From the NCBI GenBank assembly GCA_009930355.1, contig RZYK01000008.1:1-24440 (forward strand): a DNA stretch of 24,440 nt, read 5' to 3'. This document shows, in pieces, positions 15,037 to 22,485 of the stretch. Positions within the stretch are counted from its first letter, which is position 1. Each line of letters opens with the position of its first letter. The notes below the pieces were generated by a model, which was not told the DNA's origin, made no database searches, and worked only from the letters and a program-made list of their open reading frames with translations. Origin of the DNA: Campylobacterota bacterium. GTDB taxonomy: Bacteria; Campylobacterota; Campylobacteria; Campylobacterales; Sulfurospirillaceae. The translations under genes and the position numbers were made by a program.

Positions 15037-18000
15037 ATGCCAAAACGTCAAGATATTAAAACCATATTATTAATTGGATCAGGTCCAATTGTCATCGGAC
15101 AGGCATGTGAATTTGACTATTCAGGAACGCAAGCAGCGAAAACACTTAAAGAGCTTGGCTATCGTGTTGTACTTGTAAACTCTAATCCAGCAACGATTAT
15201 GACAGATCCTGAATTTGCAGATAGAACGTATATTGAACCTATTACACCAGAGGTTATCGCACGTATTATTGAGAAAGAGTGTGTGGATGCTGTACTTCCA
15301 ACCATGGGTGGACAAACAGCGCTCAATGTTGCCATGACGATGCATGAAAAAGGGATGCTCAACAATGTTACATTTTTAGGGGCAAATCCTGCGGCCATTA
15401 AGAAGGGTGAAGACAGACAAGCCTTTAAAGAGGCGATGTTGAAAATCGGGATGGATTTACCTATTAGTGCGTATGCTTATAATATGGAAGATGCGTATGC
15501 AGCGGCTGAAAAAATTGGATTTCCGCTTATTATCCGTGCTTCTTATACCCTTGCAGGTGGCGGTAGTGGTGTGGCGTATAACATTGATGAGTTTAAAGAG
15601 TTGGCGATGGCAGGGCTTGATGCGAGTCCGATTAATGAGATTTTGATTGAAGAGTCACTTTTGGGATGGAAAGAGTATGAGATGGAAGTCATTCGAGATC
15701 GTGCAGATAACTGCATTATCGTTTGTTCGATTGAAAACTTAGACCCAATGGGTGTGCATACGGGAGATTCCATTACCATTGCACCTGCTCTTACTTTAAC
15801 GGATAAAGAGTATCAGCGTATGCGAAATGCGTCGTTTGCGATTTTACGTGAGATTGGCGTAGATACGGGTGGTAGTAATGTACAGTTTTCCATTTGTCCT
15901 AACACAGGTCGTATGACGGTGATTGAGATGAACCCTCGTGTAAGCCGAAGTTCTGCGCTTGCTTCTAAAGCAACAGGGTATCCTATTGCTAAAGTGGCGA
16001 CACTTTTGGCGGTTGGTTTTACGCTTGATGAGATTAAAAATGACATTACAGGCACAGCGGCGAGTTTTGAGCCCGTTATTGACTATATTGTAACAAAAGT
16101 TCCTCGTTTTACCTTTGAAAAATTCCCACTTGCGGATTCGACGTTGACCACTTCTATGAAGAGTGTGGGCGAAGTTATGGCGATTGGTCGTACGTTTAAA
16201 GAGTCATTTCAAAAAGCCCTCTGCTCACTTGAAACGAACCTCAGTGGTTTTGAAGCCATGAAAGTGGATGAAGAGAAACTCAAAAATGAGATTCGCCGAC
16301 CTAATGCGGATAGAATGCTCTATGTGGGTGAGGCGTTCCGTCGTGGATACAGTGTGGAAGATATTTTTGCATTAAGTAAAATTGATCCGTGGTTTTTAAA
16401 TCAGTTTAAAGAGATTATTGATTTTGAGAAAAAGATTGATATGTTTATTTTAAATGATGAAACGCTTTTACGTCAGGCAAAAACGATGGGCTTTTCGGAT
16501 AAAATGATTGCAAAACTCATTAATCAAGAAGACAATTTAGAACTAACATCCAATGACATTTATTTTGCACGAACTAAACTTGGGATTGATTTTGAGTACA
16601 ATGAAGTCGATACATGTGCCGCAGAGTTTAAAGCGCTGACCCCATACCTTTACTCAACAACCAATGTCACTAAACTACCTTCACATGTAAAAGAAAAAGA
16701 TGCGCAGAAAAAGGTGATGATTATTGGCGGTGGACCAAATCGTATAGGTCAGGGCATCGAGTTTGACTACTGTTGTGTCCATGCGGCGTATGCTCTTAAT
16801 GACATGGGTGTGAAAACCATTATGTACAACTGTAACCCAGAAACCGTCTCAACCGATTACGATACCAGCGATATTCTTTATTTTGAACCGATTGATTTTG
16901 AACATGTTAGAAGTGTGGTTGAAAAAGAGAACCCCGATGGCATTATCGTTCATTTTGGAGGGCAAACACCGCTTAAATTGGCGAAAAAATTGACCGTTAT
17001 GGGTGCAAAAATCATTGGTACAACCGCACGTGTAATTGATATGGCAGAAGATAGAGAGAAATTTTCAAAATTTATTACCGAAAATAACATTAAGCAACCT
17101 AACAATGCGACTGCAACGAGCGAAGAAGAAGCGATTGAAAAAGCGAAAGAGATTGGTTATCCTGTTCTAGTTCGCCCCAGTTATGTTTTGGGTGGACGTG
17201 CGATGCGTATCGTCTACAACGAGAGTGAGCTTAGAATCTATATGAATGAAGCGGTGAGTGTGAGCCACAATTCACCTGTTCTGATTGATCAGTTCTTAGA
17301 CCGTGCAATTGAGGTGGATGTGGATGCTATTTGTGATGGTAAAGATGTCTATATTGGTGGCATTATGCAACATATCGAAGAAGCGGGCATTCACAGCGGT
17401 GATAGCGCATGTTCTTTGCCAAGTGTGAGTTTAAGTGATGCAATTCTTTCAAAGATTGAAGCACAAACACAACAAATTGCTCTTAATTTAGGCGTTGTAG
17501 GTTTGATGAACATTCAATACGCTATCTATCAAGATGATGTGTATATGATTGAAGTCAATCCACGTGCGAGCCGTACGGTACCATTTGTGAGTAAGGCAAC
17601 GGGCATGCCAATGGCAAAAGTAGCCACCCGTGTCATGTTTCAAGGAAACCTTCGTGAAGCGCTTAAATTTTACGATAAATTTGATGTAGTACGCGAAGAA
17701 AATGGTATTTTAAAACCTAAAAAGTTTGAGCATGTTGCGGTTAAAGAAGCCGTATTTCCATTTAACAAGCTTCAAGGTGCTGATCTTATCTTAGGACCTG
17801 AAATGAAATCAACCGGTGAAGTTATGGGCATTAGTAAAAACTTCCCAGCCTCGTTTGCGAAAAGCCAAATCGCTTCGGCAAACGTGCTGCCAAAAAGTGG
17901 CACAGTGTTTATCTCGTTAGTTGATATTGACAAAAGTTTTGCGAAACAAATTGGCGAAAAATTTGTTCAATTAGGATTTAAAGTGGTTGCCACAGGTGGT

Positions 18001-18294
18001 ACACATAAAGCGCTTCAAGATGCAGGCGTGGATGCTGAGTTTGTCTATAAAATCAGCGAGGGTCGTCCAAACATTGAAGATAAACTCAAAAATGGTGATA
18101 TTGCGCTTGTCATTAACACGAGTGATGCCAAATCAAGCAAAGACGATGCAAAGAAAATTCGTCAAGCAGTGCTTCGTTTTAAAATCCCATACTTTACAAC
18201 TGTTGCCGCTGCTGCTGCTGCGACAGAGTCTATTGAGTATATTCAAGATAAAAGTGCGCTTGAACCACGTGCTTTACAAGACTATCTAAACTAA
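15037..18294 (+). CDS. carB: Carbamoyl-phosphate synthase large chain
   Basis: Makes carbamoyl phosphate from bicarbonate, ammonia and two ATP for arginine and pyrimidine synthesis, with ammonia supplied by CarA. The 1085 residues match the full-length large chain. The two homologous ATP-grasp halves begin with LIGSGPIVIGQACEFDYSG near residue 11 and IIGGGPNRIGQGIEFDYCC near 564. Each has a metal-binding NPR motif (EMNPRVSRSSALASKATGYP and EVNPRASRTVPFVSKATGMP). The C-terminal allosteric MGS-like domain starts near 945 and contains GFKVVATGGTHKALQDAGV. A poly-Ala stretch (TTVAAAAAATE) near the end comes from a short GCT run. carA is not in this window. Confidence 0.99.
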   Translation: MPKRQDIKTILLIGSGPIVIGQACEFDYSGTQAAKTLKELGYRVVLVNSNPATIMTDPEFADRTYIEPITPEVIARIIEKECVDAVLPTMGGQTALNVAMTMHEKGMLNNVTFLGANPAAIKKGEDRQAFKEAMLKIGMDLPISAYAYNMEDAYAAAEKIGFPLIIRASYTLAGGGSGVAYNIDEFKELAMAGLDASPINEILIEESLLGWKEYEMEVIRDRADNCIIVCSIENLDPMGVHTGDSITIAPALTLTDKEYQRMRNASFAILREIGVDTGGSNVQFSICPNTGRMTVIEMNPRVSRSSALASKATGYPIAKVATLLAVGFTLDEIKNDITGTAASFEPVIDYIVTKVPRFTFEKFPLADSTLTTSMKSVGEVMAIGRTFKESFQKALCSLETNLSGFEAMKVDEEKLKNEIRRPNADRMLYVGEAFRRGYSVEDIFALSKIDPWFLNQFKEIIDFEKKIDMFILNDETLLRQAKTMGFSDKMIAKLINQEDNLELTSNDIYFARTKLGIDFEYNEVDTCAAEFKALTPYLYSTTNVTKLPSHVKEKDAQKKVMIIGGGPNRIGQGIEFDYCCVHAAYALNDMGVKTIMYNCNPETVSTDYDTSDILYFEPIDFEHVRSVVEKENPDGIIVHFGGQTPLKLAKKLTVMGAKIIGTTARVIDMAEDREKFSKFITENNIKQPNNATATSEEEAIEKAKEIGYPVLVRPSYVLGGRAMRIVYNESELRIYMNEAVSVSHNSPVLIDQFLDRAIEVDVDAICDGKDVYIGGIMQHIEEAGIHSGDSACSLPSVSLSDAILSKIEAQTQQIALNLGVVGLMNIQYAIYQDDVYMIEVNPRASRTVPFVSKATGMPMAKVATRVMFQGNLREALKFYDKFDVVREENGILKPKKFEHVAVKEAVFPFNKLQGADLILGPEMKSTGEVMGISKNFPASFAKSQIASANVLPKSGTVFISLVDIDKSFAKQIGEKFVQLGFKVVATGGTHKALQDAGVDAEFVYKISEGRPNIEDKLKNGDIALVINTSDAKSSKDDAKKIRQAVLRFKIPYFTTVAAAAAATESIEYIQDKSALEPRALQDYLN

Positions 18295-18299
18295 ACCCC

Positions 18300-18740
18300 A
18301 TGAACCCCGCACTTGTGTATCTCGCACAAACAGAGACAACAGCGGGGTTCCTCTCCCAAAATGCAAACGCACTGATTCAAACGAAAAATCGCCCAAGAGG
18401 AAAATCATTTTTGATGAGTGTGGATTCGCTCAAAACCTTGCACACCTTTACGAGAGTTCCAACATTGCATAAAAATTGTGTACGACGCTCAAAAAAAACA
18501 ACCTTCGCTTATCCGTGTGGCTTAGCGATTCGTGTGGTGAAAGATGAGGCGCATTTAGAATTTTTACGCAAACTCACATGGAGCTACTCCACCTCTTCAA
18601 ATCCTAGCGGAAAAGGCTTTAATGAAGCTTTTGCCAAAGAAAAAGCAGATGTGATTGTTTTTACATGTAAAGGGTTTTTTGAAGATAAACCCTCTATGAT
18701 TTACAAATTAGGCAGAGTGAAAAAGAAGCGATTGCGATGA
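18300..18740 (+). CDS. Compact YrdC/Sua5/TsaC-like protein
   Basis: A 146-residue protein that I align by eye with the YrdC domain of TsaC/Sua5, which makes threonylcarbamoyl-AMP for the t6A37 tRNA modification. VYLAQTETTAGF fits the family's opening strand and helix. The KxR motif is present as Lys29-x-Arg31 in TKNRPRGKSFLM, and the SxN motif as Ser99-x-Asn101 in YSTSSNPSGKGF. LAIRVVKDEAHLEFL also fits. It is shorter than TsaC (about 190 residues) with a compressed middle, so it may be a specialised paralogue rather than the main t6A enzyme. It starts five bases after carB with no obvious ribosome site and ends in an ATGA overlap with the next gene. It contains a TTTACATGTAAA copy. The family call is from motifs only. 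Confidence 0.62.
   Translation: MNPALVYLAQTETTAGFLSQNANALIQTKNRPRGKSFLMSVDSLKTLHTFTRVPTLHKNCVRRSKKTTFAYPCGLAIRVVKDEAHLEFLRKLTWSYSTSSNPSGKGFNEAFAKEKADVIVFTCKGFFEDKPSMIYKLGRVKKKRLR
18660..18671. repeat. TTTACATGTAAA palindrome, copy 3 (in YrdC-like gene)
   Basis: Exact copy, in frame as TTT ACA TGT AAA (Phe-Thr-Cys-Lys). Confidence 0.9.
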
Positions 18741-19582
18741 GATTAAATGTGAATAAGTATGATGCAGCAGTTATTTTAAAAGCATTAATGCAAGAGATTT
18801 ATAAAGACAAATGGATTCTTCCTTTTATTATTACGTTTTATTTTAGTATGGCATTTGTATTAATTCCTTGCGCATTACTTTGGTGCTTTTCAATGGTCAT
18901 GTATGCGAATTTGCCTATAACAGATCATTATATGGCGTTTATTGCTTATAAGACCCCATTTGTATTGGTTCCTTTTTCGTTTGTTTTATTGTTTTATTTT
19001 TACAGTGTTTATGATGAGATAGATAATAAAGAAAAGAAAGTGTATCGAAAAGCAAGAAATTTCATGTTAATGACTATGATAATGGGCTGTATTCCCATAT
19101 TTATCGCAGAGTATCGATTGGTATGGATTATTCTTTATAGTTTTGTATTTATACTGACTCTCTATTTTCTTTCTCTTTCGTATTTGGATAGAGAGAAATA
19201 TTATGGAAGGGTTTTACTCAATAGCTATGATGATTTGGGTGTTTATGGAATAATGGACAATCCTATGAGTGTGCAAGATGATCTTAATAGAGCAAAATTA
19301 ACTGTAGCTACAGCCTCAACAGGTTTTATGTTTCTTACTTTATTTGTAAAATCTTTTCTAAAATCTTTAATTTATTTTCGAGCGATTTGTGATAAAAGAT
19401 ATGTTTTTGAAGCGGTACGTTATTTAGATGAAGCTTTCGAAAATAACATGGAGCCATTAAATATATTGCAAAATCACTATGTAAAATCTATTTTGAGTTA
19501 TAAAGGATATATTGAATATTCAATGAATGGGTATGTCTTAACGAAGAAAAGCAGAGACTTAGCTTTGAAGGTGAAGAAATAA
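18737..19582 (+). CDS. Unrecognised multi-pass membrane protein
   Basis: A 281-residue protein I do not recognise. It has four or five hydrophobic segments (about 28-58, 72-92, 107-125, 128-150 and possibly 195-213), rich in Phe, Ile and Tyr. A soluble linker (YYGRVLLNSYDDLGVYGIMD) separates the fourth and fifth, and the C-terminal tail of about 65 residues is charged (EAVRYLDEAFENNMEPLN, then SYKGYIEYSMNGYVLTKKS). The tail could be a small winged-helix-like or peripheral domain, but that is only a guess. The start forms an ATGA overlap with the YrdC-like gene, so it is co-translated with it. It looks more AT-rich than carB next to it, which could mean a later arrival. Nothing in it points to a transporter or enzyme. 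Confidence 0.75.
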   Translation: MRLNVNKYDAAVILKALMQEIYKDKWILPFIITFYFSMAFVLIPCALLWCFSMVMYANLPITDHYMAFIAYKTPFVLVPFSFVLLFYFYSVYDEIDNKEKKVYRKARNFMLMTMIMGCIPIFIAEYRLVWIILYSFVFILTLYFLSLSYLDREKYYGRVLLNSYDDLGVYGIMDNPMSVQDDLNRAKLTVATASTGFMFLTLFVKSFLKSLIYFRAICDKRYVFEAVRYLDEAFENNMEPLNILQNHYVKSILSYKGYIEYSMNGYVLTKKSRDLALKVKK

Positions 19583-19602
19583 TCTTTACATGTAAAGATT
19601 AT
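19579..19602. terminator. Palindromic hairpin between convergent operons, built on TTTACATGTAAA (copy 4)
   Basis: A 24-bp perfect palindrome centred on TTTACATGTAAA (19585-19596), flanked further out by GAAGAA and TTCTTC with one unpaired base. As RNA it gives a stem of 10 bp or more with a 4-nt loop on both strands. It covers the stop codon of the membrane-protein gene and lies 14 bases from the stop of the convergent NifX-like gene. This position fits a bidirectional terminator or mRNA 3'-end stabiliser, although there is no long T run. Confidence 0.55.
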
Positions 19603-19615
19603 TCTTCATAGTTTT

Positions 19616-19984
19616 TTATTTATGGCTACTACATGTATGATTTGGGTCGATTTTAGCCACTTTACCTGCCAAAAACGCACGCAAAGAGTCTTCTAAAATT
19701 TCATTTTTATCATCAAAATAGACATCAATACCAATCGCCAAAAACTTTTTCAAAGGCTCTCCGCCAATACCGCCAACAATAAGAACATCCGCTCCAAGGG
19801 ATTGAATATTGGTTACAGCATTTTCACATGCCCCTGTGACATGCCCTGGATTTTTATGAACACTCACATCTTTTACAATGCCATCTTCAACGTTTACAAC
19901 GGTATAAAAATTGGCTCGACCAAAGTGTGCGCCACGTTTAGCACTTAGCCCATCATCTTTAGTTGTAGGAAATACAATAATCAT
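19616..19984 (-). CDS. NifX/NifB-domain (dinitrogenase cofactor biosynthesis-type) protein with Cys/His tail
   Basis: A 122-residue protein of the NifX/NafY/MTH1175 fold, which binds metal-sulfur cofactors or their precursors in nitrogenase assembly and in the orange protein (ORP) of sulfate reducers. Family features are KRGAHFGRANFYTVVNVEDG (the HFGRA motif near 21-25), VTGACENAVTNIQSLGADVLIVGGIGG and an alternating alpha/beta pattern. The tail DPNHTCSSHK adds Cys and His residues that could bind metal. It is the last gene of the minus-strand cluster, 50 bases after the other NifX-like gene, with an AAGGTTAA ribosome site. No nitrogenase structural gene is nearby, so an ORP-like role fits better than nitrogen fixation. 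The tail codons contain a TACATGTA site. Confidence 0.82.
   Translation of the reverse strand: MIIVFPTTKDDGLSAKRGAHFGRANFYTVVNVEDGIVKDVSVHKNPGHVTGACENAVTNIQSLGADVLIVGGIGGEPLKKFLAIGIDVYFDDKNEILEDSLRAFLAGKVAKIDPNHTCSSHK
19630..19637. repeat. TACATGTA core site in the NifX-like gene 3' end
   Basis: Core of the iterated palindrome without the outer T/A arms (CTACATGTAT), 33 bases from copy 4. Confidence 0.55.
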
Positions 19985-20034
19985 AACTTAACCTTTTATT
20001 TATTTTTTGAGATAGTTATTTTAACGCTTTTAAA

Positions 20035-20373
20035 CTAAAACTTTTCCAGTGTGCCATCTTGATAGGCTTTATAGGCCTCTGCCACGCTCATCTCTCCTGC
20101 CCCTACGTAGATAACGGTGTTCATTTGCGCTAATACCGCACGGGCATTTTCTCCAGGACCATTGCCTGTGATAATCACATCCACACCCAAATCTGCCATC
20201 ATTTTTGCCATTTTTGGGCCTGCCCCGTGTTCTTGATTGACAATTTCACGGTTGTCGTGAATGGTGATTTGACCACTTTGCTCGTCAAAAATAAGGACAT
20301 AATAGGTACGTCCAAAGCGAGCTTCCATCATTGATTCCCACGCAGGGTCTTTGGTTGTAAAGGCTATTTTCAT
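20035..20373 (-). CDS. NifX/NifB-domain protein
   Basis: A 112-residue member of the same NifX-like fold: MMEARFGRTYYVLIFDEQSG holds the ARFGR motif, followed by HDNREIVNQEHGAGPKMAKMMADLGVDVIITGNGPGENARAVL. Family members bind Fe-Mo or Mo-Cu-S type cofactors. This copy has no Cys/His tail and has no Cys at all, so any cluster would be held by other ligands or at a subunit interface. Its start is one base after the stop of the adjacent ATPase gene, so the two are probably co-translated. With the downstream paralogue it forms a diverged pair, as expected for two subunits with separate jobs. Confidence 0.85.
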   Translation of the reverse strand: MKIAFTTKDPAWESMMEARFGRTYYVLIFDEQSGQITIHDNREIVNQEHGAGPKMAKMMADLGVDVIITGNGPGENARAVLAQMNTVIYVGAGEMSVAEAYKAYQDGTLEKF

Positions 20374-20374
20374 T

Positions 20375-21253
20375 TTATACTCCTAATGTATTTTTTATGG
20401 TTTCAAAACTCTCTTCAAGTAACTTTTTTAAAGGCTCATCACTGTATTCATTAATGGTTTTTGCTTCAACCATTGCTTGTGTAAAGGCTTTGTTGTAGGG
20501 AATACTCTTTACATGTAAAATGGATTCTTCTCTCAAAAAGGCTTCAATTTCCTCGCACACGGAAGGATTTAGGTCAGCTTTGTTGATGATGCATCCTGCT
20601 TTAATGCGAAACTTTTTCACCACTTCATAAACCCGTTTTAAATCGTGCAATCCTGAGAGGGTTGGCTCTGTGACCAACAGTGCAAAGTTTGCTCCACTTA
20701 AGGAAGAGACCACAGGACAGCCAATACCTGGTGAGCCATCGACAATCATTAAGGATTTGTTTTTCTCCAACGCAATCGCTTTTCCCTCTTTTTTGACCTT
20801 GGCAACCAGTTTTCCTGAATTCTCCGCTCCAATACCCAGCTTTGCGTGTACCATGTCGCTTCCGTATTTGGTAGAAGAGGCAAACCATGCCCCTGCCAAA
20901 CGCTCGTTCATCGAAATCGCTTTTGGACGGCACACTTTTTCACAGTATCCACACCCTTCACACGAGAGTTCATCCACAACGTAGCGACCATTTTGCAAGA
21001 CAATTGCATCAAAGCGACACACCTTTGCACATCGTCCACAATTACGGCACGCTTCAGGGTCAATATGCGCTAAAACACCGCTGTAAAAATCTTCTTTATG
21101 GGCAAAATCTGGCTGGAGTAAGAGGTGCATATCCGCAGCGTCCACATCACAATCCACCACCACGCACGACTCTTTGGCTAAACTAGCAAGGGCTGCGGTA
21201 ATAGAGGTTTTGCCCGTACCGCCTTTGCCTGAAATGACGACTATCTCTTTCAT
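20375..21253 (-). CDS. MinD-superfamily P-loop ATPase with inserted 2x[4Fe-4S] ferredoxin domain (second of pair)
   Basis: A 292-residue cytoplasmic ATPase of the MinD/Mrp superfamily. The deviant Walker A is SGKGGTGKT (8-16) and a switch-like DGSPGIGCPV lies near 172. Between strands of the ATPase fold sits a bacterial-ferredoxin insert with two CxxCxxCxxxC motifs: Cys69/72/75/79 and Cys98/101/104/108, each predicted to hold a 4Fe-4S cluster. In Desulfovibrio, paired ATPases of this design form the ORP complex with a NifX-like protein; use in cofactor loading or electron delivery here is inference. Its ATG overlaps the stop of the upstream ATPase gene (ATGA) and the downstream NifX-like gene starts one base after it. 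A TTTACATGTAAA copy lies at 20508-20519. Confidence 0.9.
   Translation of the reverse strand: MKEIVVISGKGGTGKTSITAALASLAKESCVVVDCDVDAADMHLLLQPDFAHKEDFYSGVLAHIDPEACRNCGRCAKVCRFDAIVLQNGRYVVDELSCEGCGYCEKVCRPKAISMNERLAGAWFASSTKYGSDMVHAKLGIGAENSGKLVAKVKKEGKAIALEKNKSLMIVDGSPGIGCPVVSSLSGANFALLVTEPTLSGLHDLKRVYEVVKKFRIKAGCIINKADLNPSVCEEIEAFLREESILHVKSIPYNKAFTQAMVEAKTINEYSDEPLKKLLEESFETIKNTLGV
20508..20519. repeat. TTTACATGTAAA palindrome, copy 5 (in second ATPase gene)
   Basis: Exact copy; the minus strand encodes Leu-His-Val-Lys. Confidence 0.9.
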
Positions 21254-22116
21254 AGTGACACTCCTTGTGAAAGATTCTTTACATGTAAAGCAATATTTTG
21301 AATTTCATCTTTAAAGGATGGAATTTCTTTATAGATGAGTTTTCCCTCCGAATAGAGCTTTGCTGCTTCCATAAGATGAGGAATTTTCCCTAAAATCGGG
21401 ATATTTTCACTTTGGCAATAAGCCTCAACATCCTCATTTCCCATACCATAACGGTTAATCACTACGCCAAAATTTTTCTTTAAAATGCGTGTCGTCTCCA
21501 CTGCTAAACTCAAATCGTGCAAACCAAAAGGGGTAGGCTCTGTCACCAAAATCACAAAATCCGCATCTTTAATCGCTTCAATCACAGGGCAAGAGGTTCC
21601 TGGAGGCGCATCAAAAAGTTTGATGGTTTCTTCCTCAAAATGTTGGTCAACGTATTTTTTAGTTTGCGCAATCAATGACACCGCTTGCTCTTCCCCAATA
21701 TTTAAGCGCCCCTCCACAAACTCTATATCACCTGCAAGAAAATGGGTGAGTTCGCCCATTTTTTGAGGTTCCATAGGGAGTGAACCTGTAGGGCAGAGTT
21801 CGGAACAGGCGTAGCAACTGTGGCAGAGGTTGGGGAAGACTAAAATTTCATTGGCAATGAAAAGCAGCGCATTGAAATTGCAGTTTGGAACACAATCCGC
21901 ACACAGCGTGCATGAAGTACTATCCCAACGAGGAATCATCTTCATTTTATCTTCTTTGCGTAAAAGCTCTCCGTTTAAAAAAAGGTTAGAATTAGGCTCT
22001 TCTACGTCCAAATCAACCAAAACAACACGCTGAGTTTCTCCTAAATAGGTGGCTAAATTGGTGGAGAGGGTCGTTTTACCCGTTCCACCTTTACCGCTAG
22101 CAATAGCTATTTTCAT
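21250..22116 (-). CDS. MinD-superfamily P-loop ATPase with inserted 2x[4Fe-4S] ferredoxin domain (first of pair)
   Basis: The paralogue of the next gene, 288 residues when started at the ATG at 22116. Walker A is SGKGGTGKT near the N-terminus, with DLDVEEPN and DAPPGTSCPVIEAI as further ATPase motifs. The ferredoxin insert has Cys69/72/75/79 and Cys98/101/104/108, at exactly the same residue numbers as in the second ATPase. The chosen start overlaps the upstream stop by four bases (ATGA) and begins MKIAIASGKGG like the family. A longer reading from 22200 would add 28 residues overlapping the Gly-rich gene and is rejected. The pair probably form a heterodimer, by analogy with the Desulfovibrio ORP ATPases. 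A TTTACATGTAAA copy lies close to its 3' end. Confidence 0.9.
   Translation of the reverse strand: MKIAIASGKGGTGKTTLSTNLATYLGETQRVVLVDLDVEEPNSNLFLNGELLRKEDKMKMIPRWDSTSCTLCADCVPNCNFNALLFIANEILVFPNLCHSCYACSELCPTGSLPMEPQKMGELTHFLAGDIEFVEGRLNIGEEQAVSLIAQTKKYVDQHFEEETIKLFDAPPGTSCPVIEAIKDADFVILVTEPTPFGLHDLSLAVETTRILKKNFGVVINRYGMGNEDVEAYCQSENIPILGKIPHLMEAAKLYSEGKLIYKEIPSFKDEIQNIALHVKNLSQGVSL
21278..21289. repeat. TTTACATGTAAA palindrome, copy 6 (3' end of first ATPase gene)
   Basis: Exact copy within CTTTACATGTAAAG (21277-21290), 25 bases before the start of the second ATPase gene. The minus strand encodes Leu-His-Val-Lys. Confidence 0.9.
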
Positions 22117-22397
22117 TGTTGAATCGCATTTTGTTTTTGTTGAACAAGCTCTTCCCTTACAAGGGTATGTCCACATACAGGGCATTTTTGTGTGGTGCAT
22201 TTAACACCTCTTTCATGAGGGACCTTTTCACCGCATTTAGTACAGATACAAAAACCACCGTTGCCAAAGGCTCCACCGTTATTGCGTCCACCTCCCATGC
22301 CATTACCTTTATTTCCATTTCCTCGCATATTTGCACCACGTCCGCCATTTTGATTCATACCATTTCCACAACGGTTGGTATTGTTTTTCCCAAACAT
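22113..22397 (-). CDS. Gly/Asn-rich small protein with C-terminal zinc-ribbon-like Cys cluster
   Basis: A 94-residue protein. Residues 1-48 are low-complexity Gly/Asn/Arg/Met sequence (NGGRGANMRGNGNKGNGMGG). Residues 50-75 have Cys50, 52, 55, 67, 72 and 75, with CTKCGEK and KCPVCGH, a zinc-ribbon or rubredoxin-like metal site. Similar small proteins accompany NifX/MinD clusters in sulfate reducers, as I recall; no function is established. I chose the ATG at 22397 because an AAAGGAAA ribosome site sits five bases upstream and the sequence then matches the Gly-rich opening. An in-frame ATG at 22436 would add 13 residues and has no good site. The stop overlaps the first ATPase start (ATGA). Confidence 0.75.
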   Translation of the reverse strand: MFGKNNTNRCGNGMNQNGGRGANMRGNGNKGNGMGGGRNNGGAFGNGGFCICTKCGEKVPHERGVKCTTQKCPVCGHTLVREELVQQKQNAIQQ

Positions 22398-22485
22398 AAG
22401 TATTTCCTTTCTTGGTATATAAAACACTTCCATCACAAAAAGGATGCGAAATGTTAAAACATAAGTTATTTCAGGCTTTTAGTAT

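Noticed and set aside
18200..18225. GCT trinucleotide run in carB as a phase-variable repeat
   Set aside because: It is short, keeps frame and encodes an Ala stretch in a region where Ala is common in CarB; a multiple of three cannot switch the gene off.
22117..22200. 28-residue N-terminal extension on the first ATPase
   Set aside because: It lies in the Gly-rich gene, while the ATG at 22116 gives the ATGA coupling and the family's usual start; it also aligns the Cys positions with the paralogue.
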